64,000 bases of DNA from Mesocentrotus franciscanus (GCA_037976565.1 CP137671.1:17388982-17452981), one strand, 5' to 3'; shown: positions 39,971-52,866, numbered from the stretch's first letter. Translations and numbers: made by a program. The notes: generated by a model not told the origin, from the sequence alone.

Positions 39971-40982
39971 CATGAAATTGTTGCCAGCACCTGGTAAGAT
40001 CTTCATTGAATCCATATGCGATTCTTTACCTATTTTATTTGGTTTTAATACAAGTGTGTGACTTTCTTGACATGAACAGCAATTTTACTATTCAATCTGA
40101 GTCTTTTATTATATGACAGAATACTGTATTCATATCAGACATGAATCAAGCCATTTACCTTATTGGAATTCTTATGTAAAACCAAGTATTTTATGCATGG
40201 TATGCACTTGTTATGATATTTGGGAAAACTGTACATGTAATGAAAATGGAGATACATGTACGTTATTCATGAACAGTCTTTTCAAGAATTTTACCTCGGT
40301 GTTGCCTCAAAGTATTGCTTGTATTGAGTATATGTTACTCTGTGGGGTAGGCCTACAAAAAAAGATGTTGTATTGCCCTTTAGTTGTCAGAACCTGGGTC
40401 GCTCGATCTGTCGTTTTTTTTTTCTCCCTCAAAACATTAAACATGCATGGTATATAGCAGGATTTCGAAACTAGGGGAGAAATCGAATGAGAATTTGGGA
40501 ATAATTTGATGATTTTATGCATTTATATACCATTTAAACATTTTTTTCCTTAAAAAACTGTCAAAAATATAATTAATTAAAAAGCCGACGGTAGATTTTA
40601 AGATATTCGGGTCGGTCGGAAAGGGCAAACTTCAACATCTTTTTTTTACGCCTTAGACCAAGGAGTTTACAGAGCTCTCTAAGCTCCTTTGGTTATACTG
40701 CTACATACATGTATAGCAATGATTTTATCAGTGTTATGGGATGGGGAACTTACTGTTACCAGTCCTCGCTTGCAAGTAATTAATAAAAAAAAGCTTACAG
40801 AGGCAGATGAAATATGATTGTGTACCAGGTGGGCTATGACATGTACTTTATGCTCAGATTTTTAAGATGCACTATTTTATAATTATAAATCATGATAATT
40901 ATTCAGCTAACTTTGATTAACATTTATGTAAACACTGGGAATCCCCAAGGTATGAATCCTGAACTCATGGTGAATATGAGCA

Positions 40983-41709
40983 ATCAAAGATATCGTAACT
41001 AGACTTAGACCTCTGCATTAATTGGATATTTAACATGCTATTAAATCATCGGGATCTGACGTACAACAAGGAGTTCCATTTTATATTCCCTGCAAACAGC
41101 AGAGGAGCTACAGTCAAACCTGTCTATAGCGACCGCCCAAGGGAAACACAAAAAGTGGTCTTTGTAGACAGGTTCCTTTAGTACATGTTTCAATGAGAAA
41201 CCATTTTCAAGGGAGACAAAAAATGTGGTCTTTGTAGACAGGTGGTCACTAAAGCAGGTTTGACTGTATTTGGGAAGGATTTTGTTATCATTACCGTAAT
41301 CATGGAGTTCAGTCGTGCAAACTGTTAAATGGTATCATCATATGAAATATGAAATGATGCTGCTTCATGTCTCTAATATTTGTCCATCAACTTGGACTTC
41401 ATACTTGCATTATTTTATTGCATACATCATTGTCGAGGTGTGTAAACAAAGATGTCAAAACTAGACATATACCTCTGCATTAATTTGATATTTAACATGC
41501 GATTAAATCATAAGGATCTGACGTACAACAAGAATTTTCATTTCATCTTCCATGTAAGCAGCAGAGGAGCTATTTGGGAAGGGTTTTGTTATCATTACCG
41601 TAAATATTGAGGTGGGACAAACTGAAAAGATGCTGCTTCATGTTTCTCATGTTTGTCCATCAACTGGGACTTCATACTTGCATATTTATTGCATACATCA
41701 TTGTAGAGG
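40983..41709. repeat. Tandem duplication; first copy interrupted by a MITE
   Basis: Copy 1 (40983-41440) and copy 2 (41441-41709) share ACCTCTGCATTAATT, GGATCTGACGTACAACAAG, AGCAGAGGAGCTA and TGTCCATCAACT(T/G)GGACT. Copy 1 has a 156-bp insertion (41111-41266) at a TA that is intact in copy 2 (GAGCTATTTGGGAAGG, 41567-41582). Confidence 0.92.
41109..41268. mobile_element. TA-flanked Tc1/mariner-type MITE, copy 2
   Basis: Termini are CAGTCAAACCTGTCTATAGC and AGCAGGTTTGACTG, each flanked by TA. The paralogous empty site in the adjacent duplicate proves that TA was duplicated on insertion. It is homologous to 16528-16713. Confidence 0.92.
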
Positions 41710-42438
41710 AAGAAGCCAGACATAATCTCAGTGGAACATATCCCTGAGAAAAATAGACCCTTTTTTGGCCTATAAGTACATGTCATGAATGTGTGCTGTG
41801 AAATACATAGTACATGTAGTCGAATACCTAATTTTATAAACCTGTATGTTGCTGTGAAATAGATGCAATTTCTCTCTTTACATCTGTTTTAAACAGATTG
41901 AAACTTACCCTGTTGTGTTGATAGGCCCACATATAGAAGAAGAAAAAAGTCACAAAATTTTAGATTTTCACCATCCCTTCTTGTTAAATTATTTATCTAG
42001 TAACCAAGTAAAATGTGCAAATACAATTAACTAAGCTATAATTAATTGTTGATAAATGTATTGCTTTTGCATTAATTCGTTGCATATTAAGTGACTGGGT
42101 ATAACTAGTAAGCACATATTTATTTGTAAAAGACCCATGTCTGAAGTACTATGAAGAGTTTAAGGTATTTTGTAGTGTTTTAACTGAGAGGGCAGCCTTC
42201 TAAGTTCTACAAACCTTTACAGACTGCAATCTTAGGAGATGAAATTAATCATTAAAAGAATATTTTTAATGTCTAAAATAAACATTAAAAAAACATACAT
42301 AACCCAAAGTCAGATATTTAAAAAAAATGTCATGTCGTGTCATTTTATTGTGGCAACTCAAAAGTCATTATCTTATGAAATATTCACTTTATAATTCGAG
42401 ATTCGAATAATTATATAATATTGGATGGCTCTGAGTTG

Positions 42439-42531
42439 GATACAAGAATATATTGCTCGAGCTATGACAATATTAGACGAGTCAAAGACGAGTCTAATAT
42501 TGTCTTAGCGAGAGCAATATTTTCTTGTATC
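42439..42531. repeat. 93-bp palindrome
   Basis: GATACAAGAATATATTGCTC on the left is inverted as GAGCAATATTTTCTTGTATC on the right, and GACAATATTAGACGAGTC as GACTCGTCTAATATTGTC (shifted one base), around AAAGAC. It strongly forms a hairpin and is non-coding. Confidence 0.9.
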
Positions 42532-43386
42532 ACACGAAAACAAACACTGATTTATTGTACCCCTTGGAAGCCTCATATAGATAATAATCAAGGGTATTGG
42601 TATGTACGAAATTAAAATAAATAGATCAACATCATTACACCTGCTTTTATTTATGATCTACATCAAAATCAAATTTAGGAGGTGCTGTGCTTCTTATCTG
42701 GGTTTCATGGAGTAATTTCATATCTATTTTATCGGGGTTATATGCTAATATATTATGTGATGTGTTCTTTTATTTAAAAAAGGTATACGCAGGTATTGCA
42801 TTTGGATCATTTTGGCAGATGAGGATGGTTGTTCATGTATATTTGCCATTTTGGTATGTAATAAATTTAAAGAGAGATATTTTATGCTGACAAAGTACAA
42901 CAGTGAAGGTCTATAATATTACAAATTTATTTCTCTGTCGGAAGGCTCGCAATGTGATATTTACGTGTGGGAGTGCTGATAGAAGGAAAACATTTTCAGT
43001 TTGGTTTGCCATAGATAGTCATGAGAGCGAGAGAGAGAGAGAGAGATGGGGTCGTCGGGGTGATATTTTTAGTGTAAAAAAGGGCATACACACTAAATAA
43101 CTTTTCTAGAGAAGGGACAATTATAGCGTTGAAAACGAGAACGAATGTTCTAAAAAGGGACACAGTTCGTTCTTAGGTAGGTACACAGACGGCTCCAACA
43201 GGGAAATGGTGTTCACCTATTTTGTAATGTGGATTCCGAAGTAAAATTTAATACTACTAAGGATGCCATCGACTGATTTCTGAAAATCGGTGCCCAATGT
43301 TTTAGGGGGCCCAACAGTGTTTTTTATGCATTTCAGAACAAATACTTTGGCTGAAAATGTTCATTTAGTGTTACTCACAGAATATT

Positions 43387-44600
43387 TCATTGACGATTAA
43401 AATCGCCAATAATTTGGGAAAGATCAACATTCATAATAACATTGGAAATAACGTTTCCAAGATGACATATTGTATTTACTACTTTGACAGGTTCACCAGT
43501 GATCTTTATCATAGGATCCACCGCTTCTTTTCCATCACATTTGAAAATGATAAGTTGACTTTTGTCACTATCAAATTTTAAATCAAATTGAAGAGCATAA
43601 TGCTGACAAAGAACAATCTTTTCCTTCAAGGCTGACACATAATATGGTGATAAAATAATCAAATCATCAGCATATGAAAAAGCACCTGCAAAGATTTGAT
43701 CCATCAAACATCCTTTTCCAAGTGCCTTCAATTTGTGAAGGAGACCATATACATTTAAAACAGTCAAGGCGATAAAATCCCACCTTGTTTAACACAGTTA
43801 GTAACCATGAACAAATCAGAATTAACTCCATTCCATCTTAGTTTTATCTTTTGATCCAAATACACATTCAAAAGCAGCTTGCAGAACATATGACAGATCC
43901 CTTTATGTTACATTATTTCATATACTTTTTAGAAAATTCACTCTATCAAAGGCTTTACTAGCATCTAAAACAAGACCATAAACATTACTCTTTTCATGAA
44001 CAAATTATGAAGCAGCCTCTTTCACCATACTCTTACACATAGTTGTAGATAGTCCCTTTTAAAAACCAAACTGTAGATCACTTGTACATAGATGATTTAT
44101 TTCTCTTTTCATAATGACTAATTCAAGAATTTTTCCAATGATACTACTCAAAGTTATTTACTCGATAATTACATGAATTACCCAAATTTGCCCATCGACC
44201 TGACCTTTTGGAATAGGGATAAATGTGCTTCTAAGCATACTGTCTGGGGTAGAACCTGTGCCAAATCATTGCAGAAAAAACAAAGCAACATATTCACTTA
44301 TCACATTTTCCCCCTTAACTAAAGTGATCTGAAATAACTCCAGTGAGATCATCTTTCTTAGACTTATTCCGCTTCTGTATGGCATTACATACTTTGTCTG
44401 CTGATATTATATGATCACCTTGCTTACATGAATCACATCTTCACCTTTCATCTGAGGAACTATCGATATTGATGTTTTAGAATAGTCATTTCCTTTTCAT
44501 TAAAACTTACACTATTATATACATTTTCAAATTTTTCAGCAAAAATTCCAGCTATAACATTCTTCCCATGAATACCATCTACAACATTTGGTCTTTTCAC
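43387..44600 (-). pseudogene. Non-LTR retrotransposon remnant (reverse transcriptase)
   Basis: Minus-strand frames carry VYGLLHKLKALGKGCLMDQI, FAGAFSYADDLIILSPYYVS and FDLKFDSDKSQLIIFKCDGK, i.e. the catalytic Y-A-D-D of a reverse transcriptase with its downstream K-S-x-L-x-x-F strand. Upstream, in broken frames, are pieces such as YGLVLDASKAFDRVN. It is frameshifted and stop-ridden, with neither a 5' nor a 3' end. Confidence 0.85.
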
Positions 44601-44639
44601 CATCTTATTAATTATTATTAATAATTCAGGAAGTTACTA

Positions 44640-45473
44640 TTCAAGACCATGATAAATATGCATTTTCATGAGCTGTTAAACTGCAAGTAAATATCACTTT
44701 CTGACATTCTCATATTTTGATGATTTGTTACCATTGTAATAGTGCTGGTGCTCAATCTCATACCAACAATTTGTATTATTATATGTACAAACTAATAAAT
44801 ACAACATAACATTAGCTACTACTCATTAGATGACAGGGCTGCAATATTAATCATGAACTATCGTATGGTAAGCATACATATACTGTATAAACACTTAATA
44901 TTGTCATAGCAACTGTCCTGCCAGTCATGACTGTTACCGAAATATTTTTTGATCTGAATTGAAACCAATTGGATGGTTAAAGATTCATGTACTTACACGG
45001 TTTAGTTGCTTTTTGAGGGTTTTCTATTGATATTTACGAAACGGTCATGTTTTTTTAAACACAAATATCAACCTTTTCAAATATTGTTTCCATAGTAATG
45101 GCCATTTTATTACATGGCTTTGACCTCATATGACTCAAATTTTGATGGCAACAAACGGGGCAGCGTCACATACATGTATTTGAATGCTTACTTTTTGATT
45201 TTATATTGTTGAATTACAAATACATAACATTTTAAATTCCAGTATTCTATGTAATGTTACCGTGGTTACGGCCCTAGTGTCCACACCCACCCCCAACTTT
45301 ATGTAAAACAGGCAGATTATGAAAGCTGACGAGCCGATAACTGAAAGAAACAAAAACATCATATCATATTGTGCAGACGATTGCTAAATATTTTGTACTG
45401 ATTAAATACACAGTTTTCTTCACAAATATCAACAAATCTCCTCACCGTTTTCATATACACACACACACACACG

Positions 45474-45511
<38 letters not shown>

Positions 45512-46370
45512 ATATATGTGTATATTTGTTTCCATGGTGCTAAAGTACAAACATTTTTCTTAAATCCTAGTATTTTGAGATGTGATACCACGGTAACAGT
45601 CTGAATAGCCACATCCACCACCAACTTCATTGACACATGCGTGTTTTTATAGCAGATGGTCTTACTCTTAGCTAACATGAGTAAACATATGATAGTGCTG
45701 AATAGGGGATGGGAGGTACATATTTATTTTCTTCGTCTATGCCATGAATATGGATTTTCTTATAAGCCAAGCAGACCTGCCTGCATCATTGGGTTGTTAT
45801 GGCAAAATGGCAACTACGAGGCACGACTGTAACCGCTAAAATCTTCTGAATCTGGATCCGAATCAACCAGACAATTATAAATTATTATATTCAGACAATT
45901 ATGTGATGTTTCATATTAATTAGATACAAAAGTATTTTTCCCCCGAAATATTATTTTTCATCACACCGTTTCTATAGTAACGACTCTTTTTTTAAAACCC
46001 TATCGTGTCTTCAAATGGCTCTGATTTTTATTCCTATAAAATAGGAAGCTTAACATACATATAATCAGATGCTTTTCATTTGTTTCCATGTTGTTAAATT
46101 TCATATATGTGGAATTTTATTGTAAAATCCATTAGAATCTTGACGCGTTACCATTACAACAGCTCTGGGGGCCACGTCCACCAATTTCCCCAAAACTACA
46201 AGTTAATTCTAATAGCTGGGAGTCATAACTATCTGAATATTTAGAAAACATAAAATGTCGCCACGTTGGACGAGGTCCAAACCTCACCTTTTCTCTTTGT
46301 GAAGTCTGATATATAGGTTAGTAGTAAACACATTTTCAAAAGAAAAAAGTAGGAGGGGAACGATAATGAT
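44640..46370. other. Intergenic AT-rich DNA
   Basis: Apart from the CA microsatellite there are three loosely similar blocks containing GTTACCGTGGTTACG/ACCACGGTAACAG/GTTACCATTACAACAG and CCACACCCACC near 45260, 45600 and 46150, suggesting an old local duplication. No gene is seen. Confidence 0.35.
45456..45512. repeat. CA microsatellite
   Basis: About 55 bases of AC dinucleotides with GCAC interruptions. Confidence 0.95.
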
Positions 46371-46556
46371 TATGATTATTATGTACGTTTTATGTACCAT
46401 ATGTATGTTTTGTTATGGCGGCCCCACCACAAGCCCTGTGCTTTAAGGGAATTTCGCCTCCTTCGACCTACCTAACATTGTAAATATATATTTCATGATA
46501 TGTTCATTTTTTTTGTGAAGGAAATAAATGCTTATTTGATTGAATAGAATTGAAGT
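46370..46556 (+). mobile_element. LINE 3' end with GATTGAATAGAATTGAA tail
   Basis: GCGGCCCCACCACAAGCCCT, then CTTCGACCTACC, AATAAATGCTTATTTG and GATTGAATAGAATTGAAG resemble a LINE 3' UTR ending in short tandem repeats. No coding part is present. Confidence 0.45.
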
Positions 46557-46761
46557 AAAATGATTATCTGGCCCGAATAGCTACATGACGGGGGTGGATA
46601 TGAGCACCCCTACTCTAAATGTCAATCGGTGTCAGTTGATCTGCATAACTGTCATGAGAATATTAAATTATCAATTATAAATTATAATGAACAAATCTAC
46701 TTTTCACCTCCACCCAGTTGAATGGTATTATCAAATTTACTTTATATCCCCCCAGTCTAAG

Positions 46762-46767
46762 TTTATT
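46762..46767 (-). terminator. Candidate polyadenylation signal of the sulfotransferase
   Basis: AATAAA on the minus strand lies about 35 bases beyond the stop codon of the sulfotransferase gene. It is plausible but untested. Confidence 0.35.
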
Positions 46768-46800
46768 TTCAATTATTAAAGGCCCGTCATACCAGTATAG

Positions 46801-48021
46801 TTAAGAGGTTTGAGTGGAAAATTTGGTCTGGTTTCTTTGGCGCTCCATCATTATTCGAACGTATTTGGTTCTATCTGCTACAAGCCTTTGACACAAATCT
46901 GAAGAGTTTCTAGTAACAGGTACCTTCCTAACTTTATCAGCTACCATTGTAATATTGCACCATCGACCATAGTTGTCCAACATTTTCTGAAATGCGTCGA
47001 AATCCTTGTAGAAGTTTGCACCAATATCAGCTATCTTTTTCCAGAGAGTTCGATTGTAATGATTATATAAAAGCATATCAGCTTTATTCCACTCTCTAAT
47101 CTTCGCTCGCTGGTCCTCGCTTACCACTGCGCTCAAATCTGATGGACGTTGGTTCATCTTAACGTACAGTAAATCTTCGAACTCCCAACACAGGACACGT
47201 TTAAGCAGTACCAACGATTCATCGATATAGTCGGTAAGAAGCACCAATTGTACCTTTTTATCAAGTTCTTCAATCAATTCTTGCACATGCGTCATATTAT
47301 CATTTATGGAACTTGAACTCCCAAGAATGTCTACCCACTGTCCGTTTCTATATTGGCTTGTGAATAAACCTTTCCCCTTTTTTGTCCAATAGGTGAGTGG
47401 CTGTTTAAAAAAGTTATCGACCTTTTCAATAGGTGTTTTTCCCGGGACTTTCATTCTCGCGTAGCCTTTAAAGAAAAAGAAGGCTGATTCCCATTGCTTG
47501 ATTGGGTCACGTAAAATGGTAATGAATCTCGGTTCTGGACTCATTAGCTGCTTCAATTTTTCCTCATTCTTTAGGAAAATGATATGGAATGTCATCAAGT
47601 TATAGTTCTTGTAGTTTGTATAATCCTGATCGGGAACTCCCAGCGGTGGCAAGATGGTCTTGTTCTCGGCCAGGACAGTACGGAAATGTCCTCTGGTAGG
47701 ATCACGTCTGTTGGCGAGAAAGGACAAGTTGTGCCGCTCACCGTATCTGTTCAAAATGGAACTGATGGTGGTGCTCCCAGTTTTGTGAGTCTTGATGAAG
47801 ACCACACTGTTCACGGGTACGCATTTTCTTTGAAGCACAGGTTGCGGATAGGTTCTGGTCTTGCTTGGGGTCATTTCGTGTCTGTTAAAATTGTTGAATG
47901 TGCTATATTTCTTCACCATGAAGGAATAGTATGCCAGCGTGACAACGCATGTAAGGGCGATCAGTACCAGGAATTGCTGTGTTTGTTGGGGGAAGAGGGA
48001 AAGATAATTAAGACACATCAC
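46801..48021 (-). CDS. Galactose-3-O-sulfotransferase family (Gal3ST-like)
   Basis: Enzymes of this family move sulfate from PAPS to the 3-OH of galactose in glycolipids or glycoproteins in the Golgi lumen. The 406-residue product is a type II membrane protein: a short N-terminal tail, one membrane segment (about 17-36, FLVLIALTCVVTLAYYSFMV), a stem, then the catalytic domain. The 5'-phosphosulfate-binding loop is VVFIKTHKTGSTT (73-85) and the 3'-phosphate-binding motif FITILRDPIKQWESAF (166-181). Several N-glycosylation sequons are present (NLS 98, NKT 120, and more near the C-terminus). The reading frame is uninterrupted and full length. A TTTTTCAG about 50 bases upstream of the ATG may be the acceptor of a 5' UTR intron. 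Assignment to GAL3ST1 versus GAL3ST2-4 is not possible from motifs alone. Confidence 0.9.
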   Translation of the reverse strand: MMCLNYLSLFPQQTQQFLVLIALTCVVTLAYYSFMVKKYSTFNNFNRHEMTPSKTRTYPQPVLQRKCVPVNSVVFIKTHKTGSTTISSILNRYGERHNLSFLANRRDPTRGHFRTVLAENKTILPPLGVPDQDYTNYKNYNLMTFHIIFLKNEEKLKQLMSPEPRFITILRDPIKQWESAFFFFKGYARMKVPGKTPIEKVDNFFKQPLTYWTKKGKGLFTSQYRNGQWVDILGSSSSINDNMTHVQELIEELDKKVQLVLLTDYIDESLVLLKRVLCWEFEDLLYVKMNQRPSDLSAVVSEDQRAKIREWNKADMLLYNHYNRTLWKKIADIGANFYKDFDAFQKMLDNYGRWCNITMVADKVRKVPVTRNSSDLCQRLVADRTKYVRIMMERQRNQTKFSTQTS

Positions 48022-48239
48022 GGGAAGTGCAATTTTTAAACCTTAAACATGTGAAGTCGCCGACATTTTTTTTTCTGAAAAATATATACATATCACAGAG
48101 AATAATGAATTCCAAAGAATACAAGTTTCAATGTAATTACATATGAATGGCTGATGTTCATACGACGGCCGGCAAGCTTAACATTGGGGAAGGAATATAA
48201 TCACCGGCGCAAAAATGCACACAAAAATTAAATTTCTTG

Positions 48240-48690
48240 CTTTATTATTAAGCCAACGTCACACTAGAGTTACGTCGGACCGGTCGCCGACTCCCGACAA
48301 CCACTGGTCGGGAGGTAGTTGTCATAGGTCGCGAAAAGGATTTTGGCAGTCTTTAAAAAAAATATCAGTGATCAGTGATTGATCTCCTTATTATTTTGGT
48401 CGGCTGAATGTTTACGCTGCTACATCGTAAACCCTTTACCGCCTAAACTGGTCGTGAAAAAAAGGTTTTTCTTGGTTTTACAAGGGTATGCCATAATTCT
48501 CAGCCTGATTAGCGACTGATCGCCGACTGATCTCCAGTGCTTTCACGATTATTTCCGGGCGATAAGTGGTTGAAAAAAGTTCGGCAGCTGATCGTCGAAT
48601 GATTTACGATCAGTCGACGATTATTCTGCAAACGTTCGCCGCACACCGACAACCAGCAAAGAATTTAACTTTAGAAACTTTAACATTTCT
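48240..48690. repeat. Repeat rich in GATCGCCGACT words
   Basis: It begins GCCAACGTCACACTAGAGTT and contains scattered variants of GGTCGCCGACT, GACTGATCGCCGACTGATC and GATCAGTCGACGATT on both strands. The opening phrase and internal short repeats suggest a non-autonomous element; the ends are not defined. Confidence 0.45.
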
Positions 48691-48699
48691 CTTGTTGCT

Positions 48700-50385
48700 T
48701 CTGCTGCCGGTTCATAAATTCAGTTTGTTAATGGCAGAGGTAAAAATTTAAGAGGTTCTGTAGAATTCTTTTTTTATGTGCTATGGATCTACCTGTTGCC
48801 ATTTTTCTAAATGATTTCTTCCGCTGTTGTCATGGTAACGACTTATTTTCTTTAAAATTAAATATATTTCCCATCAAACGACCCAAAAATGTAATGCTAG
48901 TGGCTAAATAAATCTATTTCCAGCTACCCAATTCATTTTGATAAAAATGTCGGTCCTCCTAGGTCATGGTAATACTCGAATATAGCGGTTACCATGGTAA
49001 CGCCTGTAATTTCAGAAAATGACGACAATGAAAAAGTGTAAAAACTTTTAGAATTGTCGAAAGATATCCATTTTATGCTAATTTTTTTTATTCCATCCTG
49101 ATAATGATCATTCTAAGTTATATTTATGCTAGAACATTGTTGTTGCTATGGCAACGACATGGTAAGAAATTGTATTTTGAGAAATAATATAGTAGTTAAT
49201 CTAAACATAACTAAAATACAAAACAAATGTCTAGATTTAAATGATTGTTTTCAAATCTGAGCTTTTTCAAAATACCGGTCACGCTTGATACGGGCTTAAC
49301 TTACATAAGATTTGCCTTGGCAACAAAATGATGAAAAATATGTATGCTTTTTTTGTATTATTTGATTTTATTTCTCAAAACTCCAATTCTTTTTCGTACA
49401 TAACATAGTTTATACAAAACTGCAACATAATTATAACAAAGATTTTTTTTTATCATTTGATAAACGAACAAAAATATAAACATAATTCATTGTTCATAAT
49501 TTCACAATATATAGGACTAACATAAATTACAATCACATAATAGGAAAATATTTCCGCAATACACAGTTATTTCATCTAAAAAACTAGAACAAGCATTGCT
49601 TTTTTTCTTCAGCATAATACTGAATATAAAAAGAAAAAATGAGTTTCATATTTCTCAACATATTATTATACAGAATTGTAATTATGAGTTTTTCTTTTAT
49701 TAAAACACAATCTACCCCAAAACGCTCTCCCTTCCTTTCCTCCTCTCTAACTCCTTGGACTTATCCCCCCATTTTTGTCGATCATAGTTCTATCTAGCTT
49801 TATGTCCCATTGTTATGCTTCATGGGAGAGGTGTCAATTTTTGTAAAGAATTCCTTGCTGTGCACACAGTAGATCCCACTGGTTCCAATATTTTTTTCAC
49901 AATTGTTTTCCATTTACAAGATCGATTAGGCGATCTAAAAAATTAAAAATTTTAAAATTTAAAAAAAATCTACTGGGTGCAAGCCACAAATTTCTTCACA
50001 ACAATAAAACATTGTGGTACTATTTTATGTAGCATCACATGGCAATCACATGGCAGATAAATTCTTTAGTACCAGGTTTAAACATGCGGAAGCGACAGCA
50101 GCAGCAGCCGTAGACGCTTATTGCGCACTGATACTATCCAATGCGCTAATTTGTAACAATTGAAAAAAATCCCACGTCTTACAAAAACAAGCATAACTTT
50201 GTAGTTTTAGCATAACACCTCTTGAAATATGCACAAAGCATAGGATAAACTACTACATTATCACATATGACAATTTATTGAGGAAGATTTTCACTTTTTA
50301 AGATCAAAATCTCGTTGCATTTTCTTTTAGACACCCCATATACTAGAAACCCAAAATGGTTGACAATATGGCTACCAAATGGACT
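48700..50385. other. Intergenic AT-rich DNA, nothing recognised
   Basis: Repeated ACCATGGTAACG/GGCAACGACATGG-type phrases occur near 48830-49160. No coding frame or RNA gene is seen. Confidence 0.3.
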
Positions 50386-50387
50386 CG

Positions 50388-50515
50388 TTGAATATGGCGG
50401 CTCAGCTACAGCCAAGGTAATAATACGACACTTTGCATTAAGCGCTGCGCAGTAGAGTATACTCATATAGTAGCTGCGATATATAAATGGAATTATTGTT
50501 TTATTATTATTTATG
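50388..50515 (+). mobile_element. SINE 3' end of the (ATT)n-tail family
   Basis: ATGGCGGCTCAGCTACAGCC, TTTGCATTAAGCGCTG, ATAGTAGCTGCGATATATAA and ATGGAATTATTG then ATT units match the 3' half of the SINE at 39698. Confidence 0.75.
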
Positions 50516-50519
50516 ATAT

Positions 50520-51930
50520 ACCATATTCAGGCATTTTATCGTTATTATTTTTCTCTTGGCAGAACAAGAAAAAAAACATTGCATTTCAATATAGCCTAAG
50601 ATATACATGAGGTTATCTGGATTGAAATACAATGTCTTTATTCTTGTTTACTTTACTCTAAAACAAAGAAAAAAGAATTCAACGTAAGTTGTGAACCCTC
50701 TTCCAAATGCAATACTGTCAGCAATATTACAATTTTAGTATATCTTTTTAGGCTTACCTGATATTTTAGCTTCATTATTGATTGGCAAGTCAAATCGATG
50801 CGGAAATCTAAGAGATAATGTTCCAAAATAAGTTTATGTTAATGATACGTCGGTCCTGGGCTGATTGTTGAACAATTACCCTTGGGTTAAGAAGTAAGCT
50901 GGTATGATACGAGATTGAAAAACCAAAAGATTCAGTTAAAGGTTCTCGTTTGAACGCTAACGATTATGATAAAACCACCTGAACACGCAGCAAACGATAA
51001 TGACTAAAAATAAATGTAACCATTCTATTGACTCTAAATAGTATTGCGTTGTCATGTTCTGCGCATAGGCACCGGGGCAAAGTTCACCATCTTAGACGCA
51101 CTTTGGTGGGGTTTTTTTTTTTCAACATCTTTTTTATTTCTTCAATACAACGATAAAACATTCATAACATAATATAAATGACAACAATGAAAAATATATA
51201 TGACAAAACAACTGCAAAAATATATACTATAACAATTCAATTTAAATTGCGTCAGAAAAAACAACACACGAGTCCGTTTTACATTCTATTATGTATACCG
51301 TAGACCCTCGGGAGGTCTTTTTTGTTTGTTTAATGAAATTTCTCCAAACAGAAGTAGTACAAGTCAAAACAAAATAAATAGAAATTACATCATTCAGAAG
51401 TTAAATCAGTTTCAAGTCAAAACTAAATTCACACATTTTTTTTTTCATCCAGTTTACAGAACAACAATATTCAAAAATATACATGCTTTAAAATTTTTAC
51501 ATTAAAAAAAATGCTTTGTACGTAAAAATGATAATAATCTCGAAATAAAACATTGTACTAACCCTGAAGATAGAGAATTATTATCAAAACCAACCATAAA
51601 AATAAAAAATAAAGAGCACGCAAAACAAAAGACATCCCGTCTTTCCAGCCACGTTTCGAGTACTAACGTAGGTATTTAATTTACGAAGTGTAGGTAAGCT
51701 CCGTTTTTTACAGGCCGGTAAATCACGAATACTCACGCTTTTGCGAAAAGGTGACATGGCTCTTTTTGTACTTACCCTACGTTTTACCACTTGAAAAAAG
51801 AATCACGTGCTTGGTATTGAGACTATTCATGACGACAAATATATATTTACTCATTTTGTAAAGTTTACATGTACTCCTGGTTGTCGTCAGTTCATTTGGT
51901 GGGTGGGGGAGAAACTGTAGCCGGATTACG
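50520..51930. other. Intergenic AT-rich DNA
   Basis: T-rich stretches near 51112 and 51435 followed by CAACATCTTTTTTATTTC-type sequence may be minus-strand LINE 3' ends. No gene is seen. Confidence 0.3.
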
Positions 51931-52402
51931 GGCAGAGGCGGCGCTCCCGGGGGACAGGGGGGCACAGTGCCCCCAACTTTTTCAAGTACCCCAAATGTGC
52001 CCCTTTTTACATAGGAAAAGTGCCCCTTTTACTTTGACATGTGCCCCTATTACTTTGTAAAAGTGCCCCTTCCCCCTTTTTACGTGTGATAAGTGCCCTG
52101 TTATTTTGAAGCGTGCCCATTTTCCATCGACAAGTTCCCATTTTTCTTTGCAATAAGTGTCCATTTTCCATTCTCATAAGTTCCCTTTTTTATCTCTAGT
52201 AAGTGCCCCTTTTCAGGTACGAGAAGTGTCCCTTTTCACTTTTGGTAAGTGCCCCCTTCACCTCTGATAATTGCCCTATTCAAATCTGAGAGGTGTCCCC
52301 TTTACTTTGACAGGTGCCCCTTTTCCTTATTCCTTTGTAAGAAGTGCCCCTTCCCCTTTTAATAACTTCCCCTTTTTAACTCGGATAAGCGCACCTTTTA
52401 TT

Positions 52403-52480
52403 CAATTCAATTCAATTCATTTATTTTTCCTTTTTCAATTTTTCATATTTACATTGATGGTACATTTTTACATATTCACA

Positions 52481-52520
<40 letters not shown>

Positions 52521-52866
52521 TCAATTTGCACAATACAATACATTAAAAAAATTAAATTGAAAGGGAAGGGAAGGAGGGCCGACTAAAAAGCAGACCTTGT
52601 AGGGTATAGGCCCCCCTGTAAAGGTAATTATTATTAATTATTATTTTATGAGAAGAAAAAAAAAAGTTGATTCAGTAATACAAAAATCATTTTTAAACGC
52701 AAAACAATGATAAATAAATACATAAAAAGAAACAATCAAAGTTACACAAACATCAAAGTTGCATAAAGTCACACTAAAAATTATATTTGATTGGGGAATG
52801 CAATAGCCTAGCCACTATTCAGAAGAAAGCTTTTAAGTCTCCTTTTGAAAATTTGTATCGAATTAT
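52403..52866 (-). mobile_element. LINE 3' end, minus strand, (GAATT)n tail
   Basis: ATTCAATTCAATTCAATTC at 52401-52419 is the inverted (GAATT)n tail. Beyond it are an AT dinucleotide run (52486-52517), a GGGAAGGGAAGGAGGGC patch and GGGTATAGGCCCCCC. It is the 3' UTR of a CR1/L2-type element, heavily truncated. Confidence 0.65.

Noticed and set aside
47584..48039. Plus-strand ORF of 151 codons
   Set aside because: It lies entirely antisense to the sulfotransferase gene and shows no recognisable domain.
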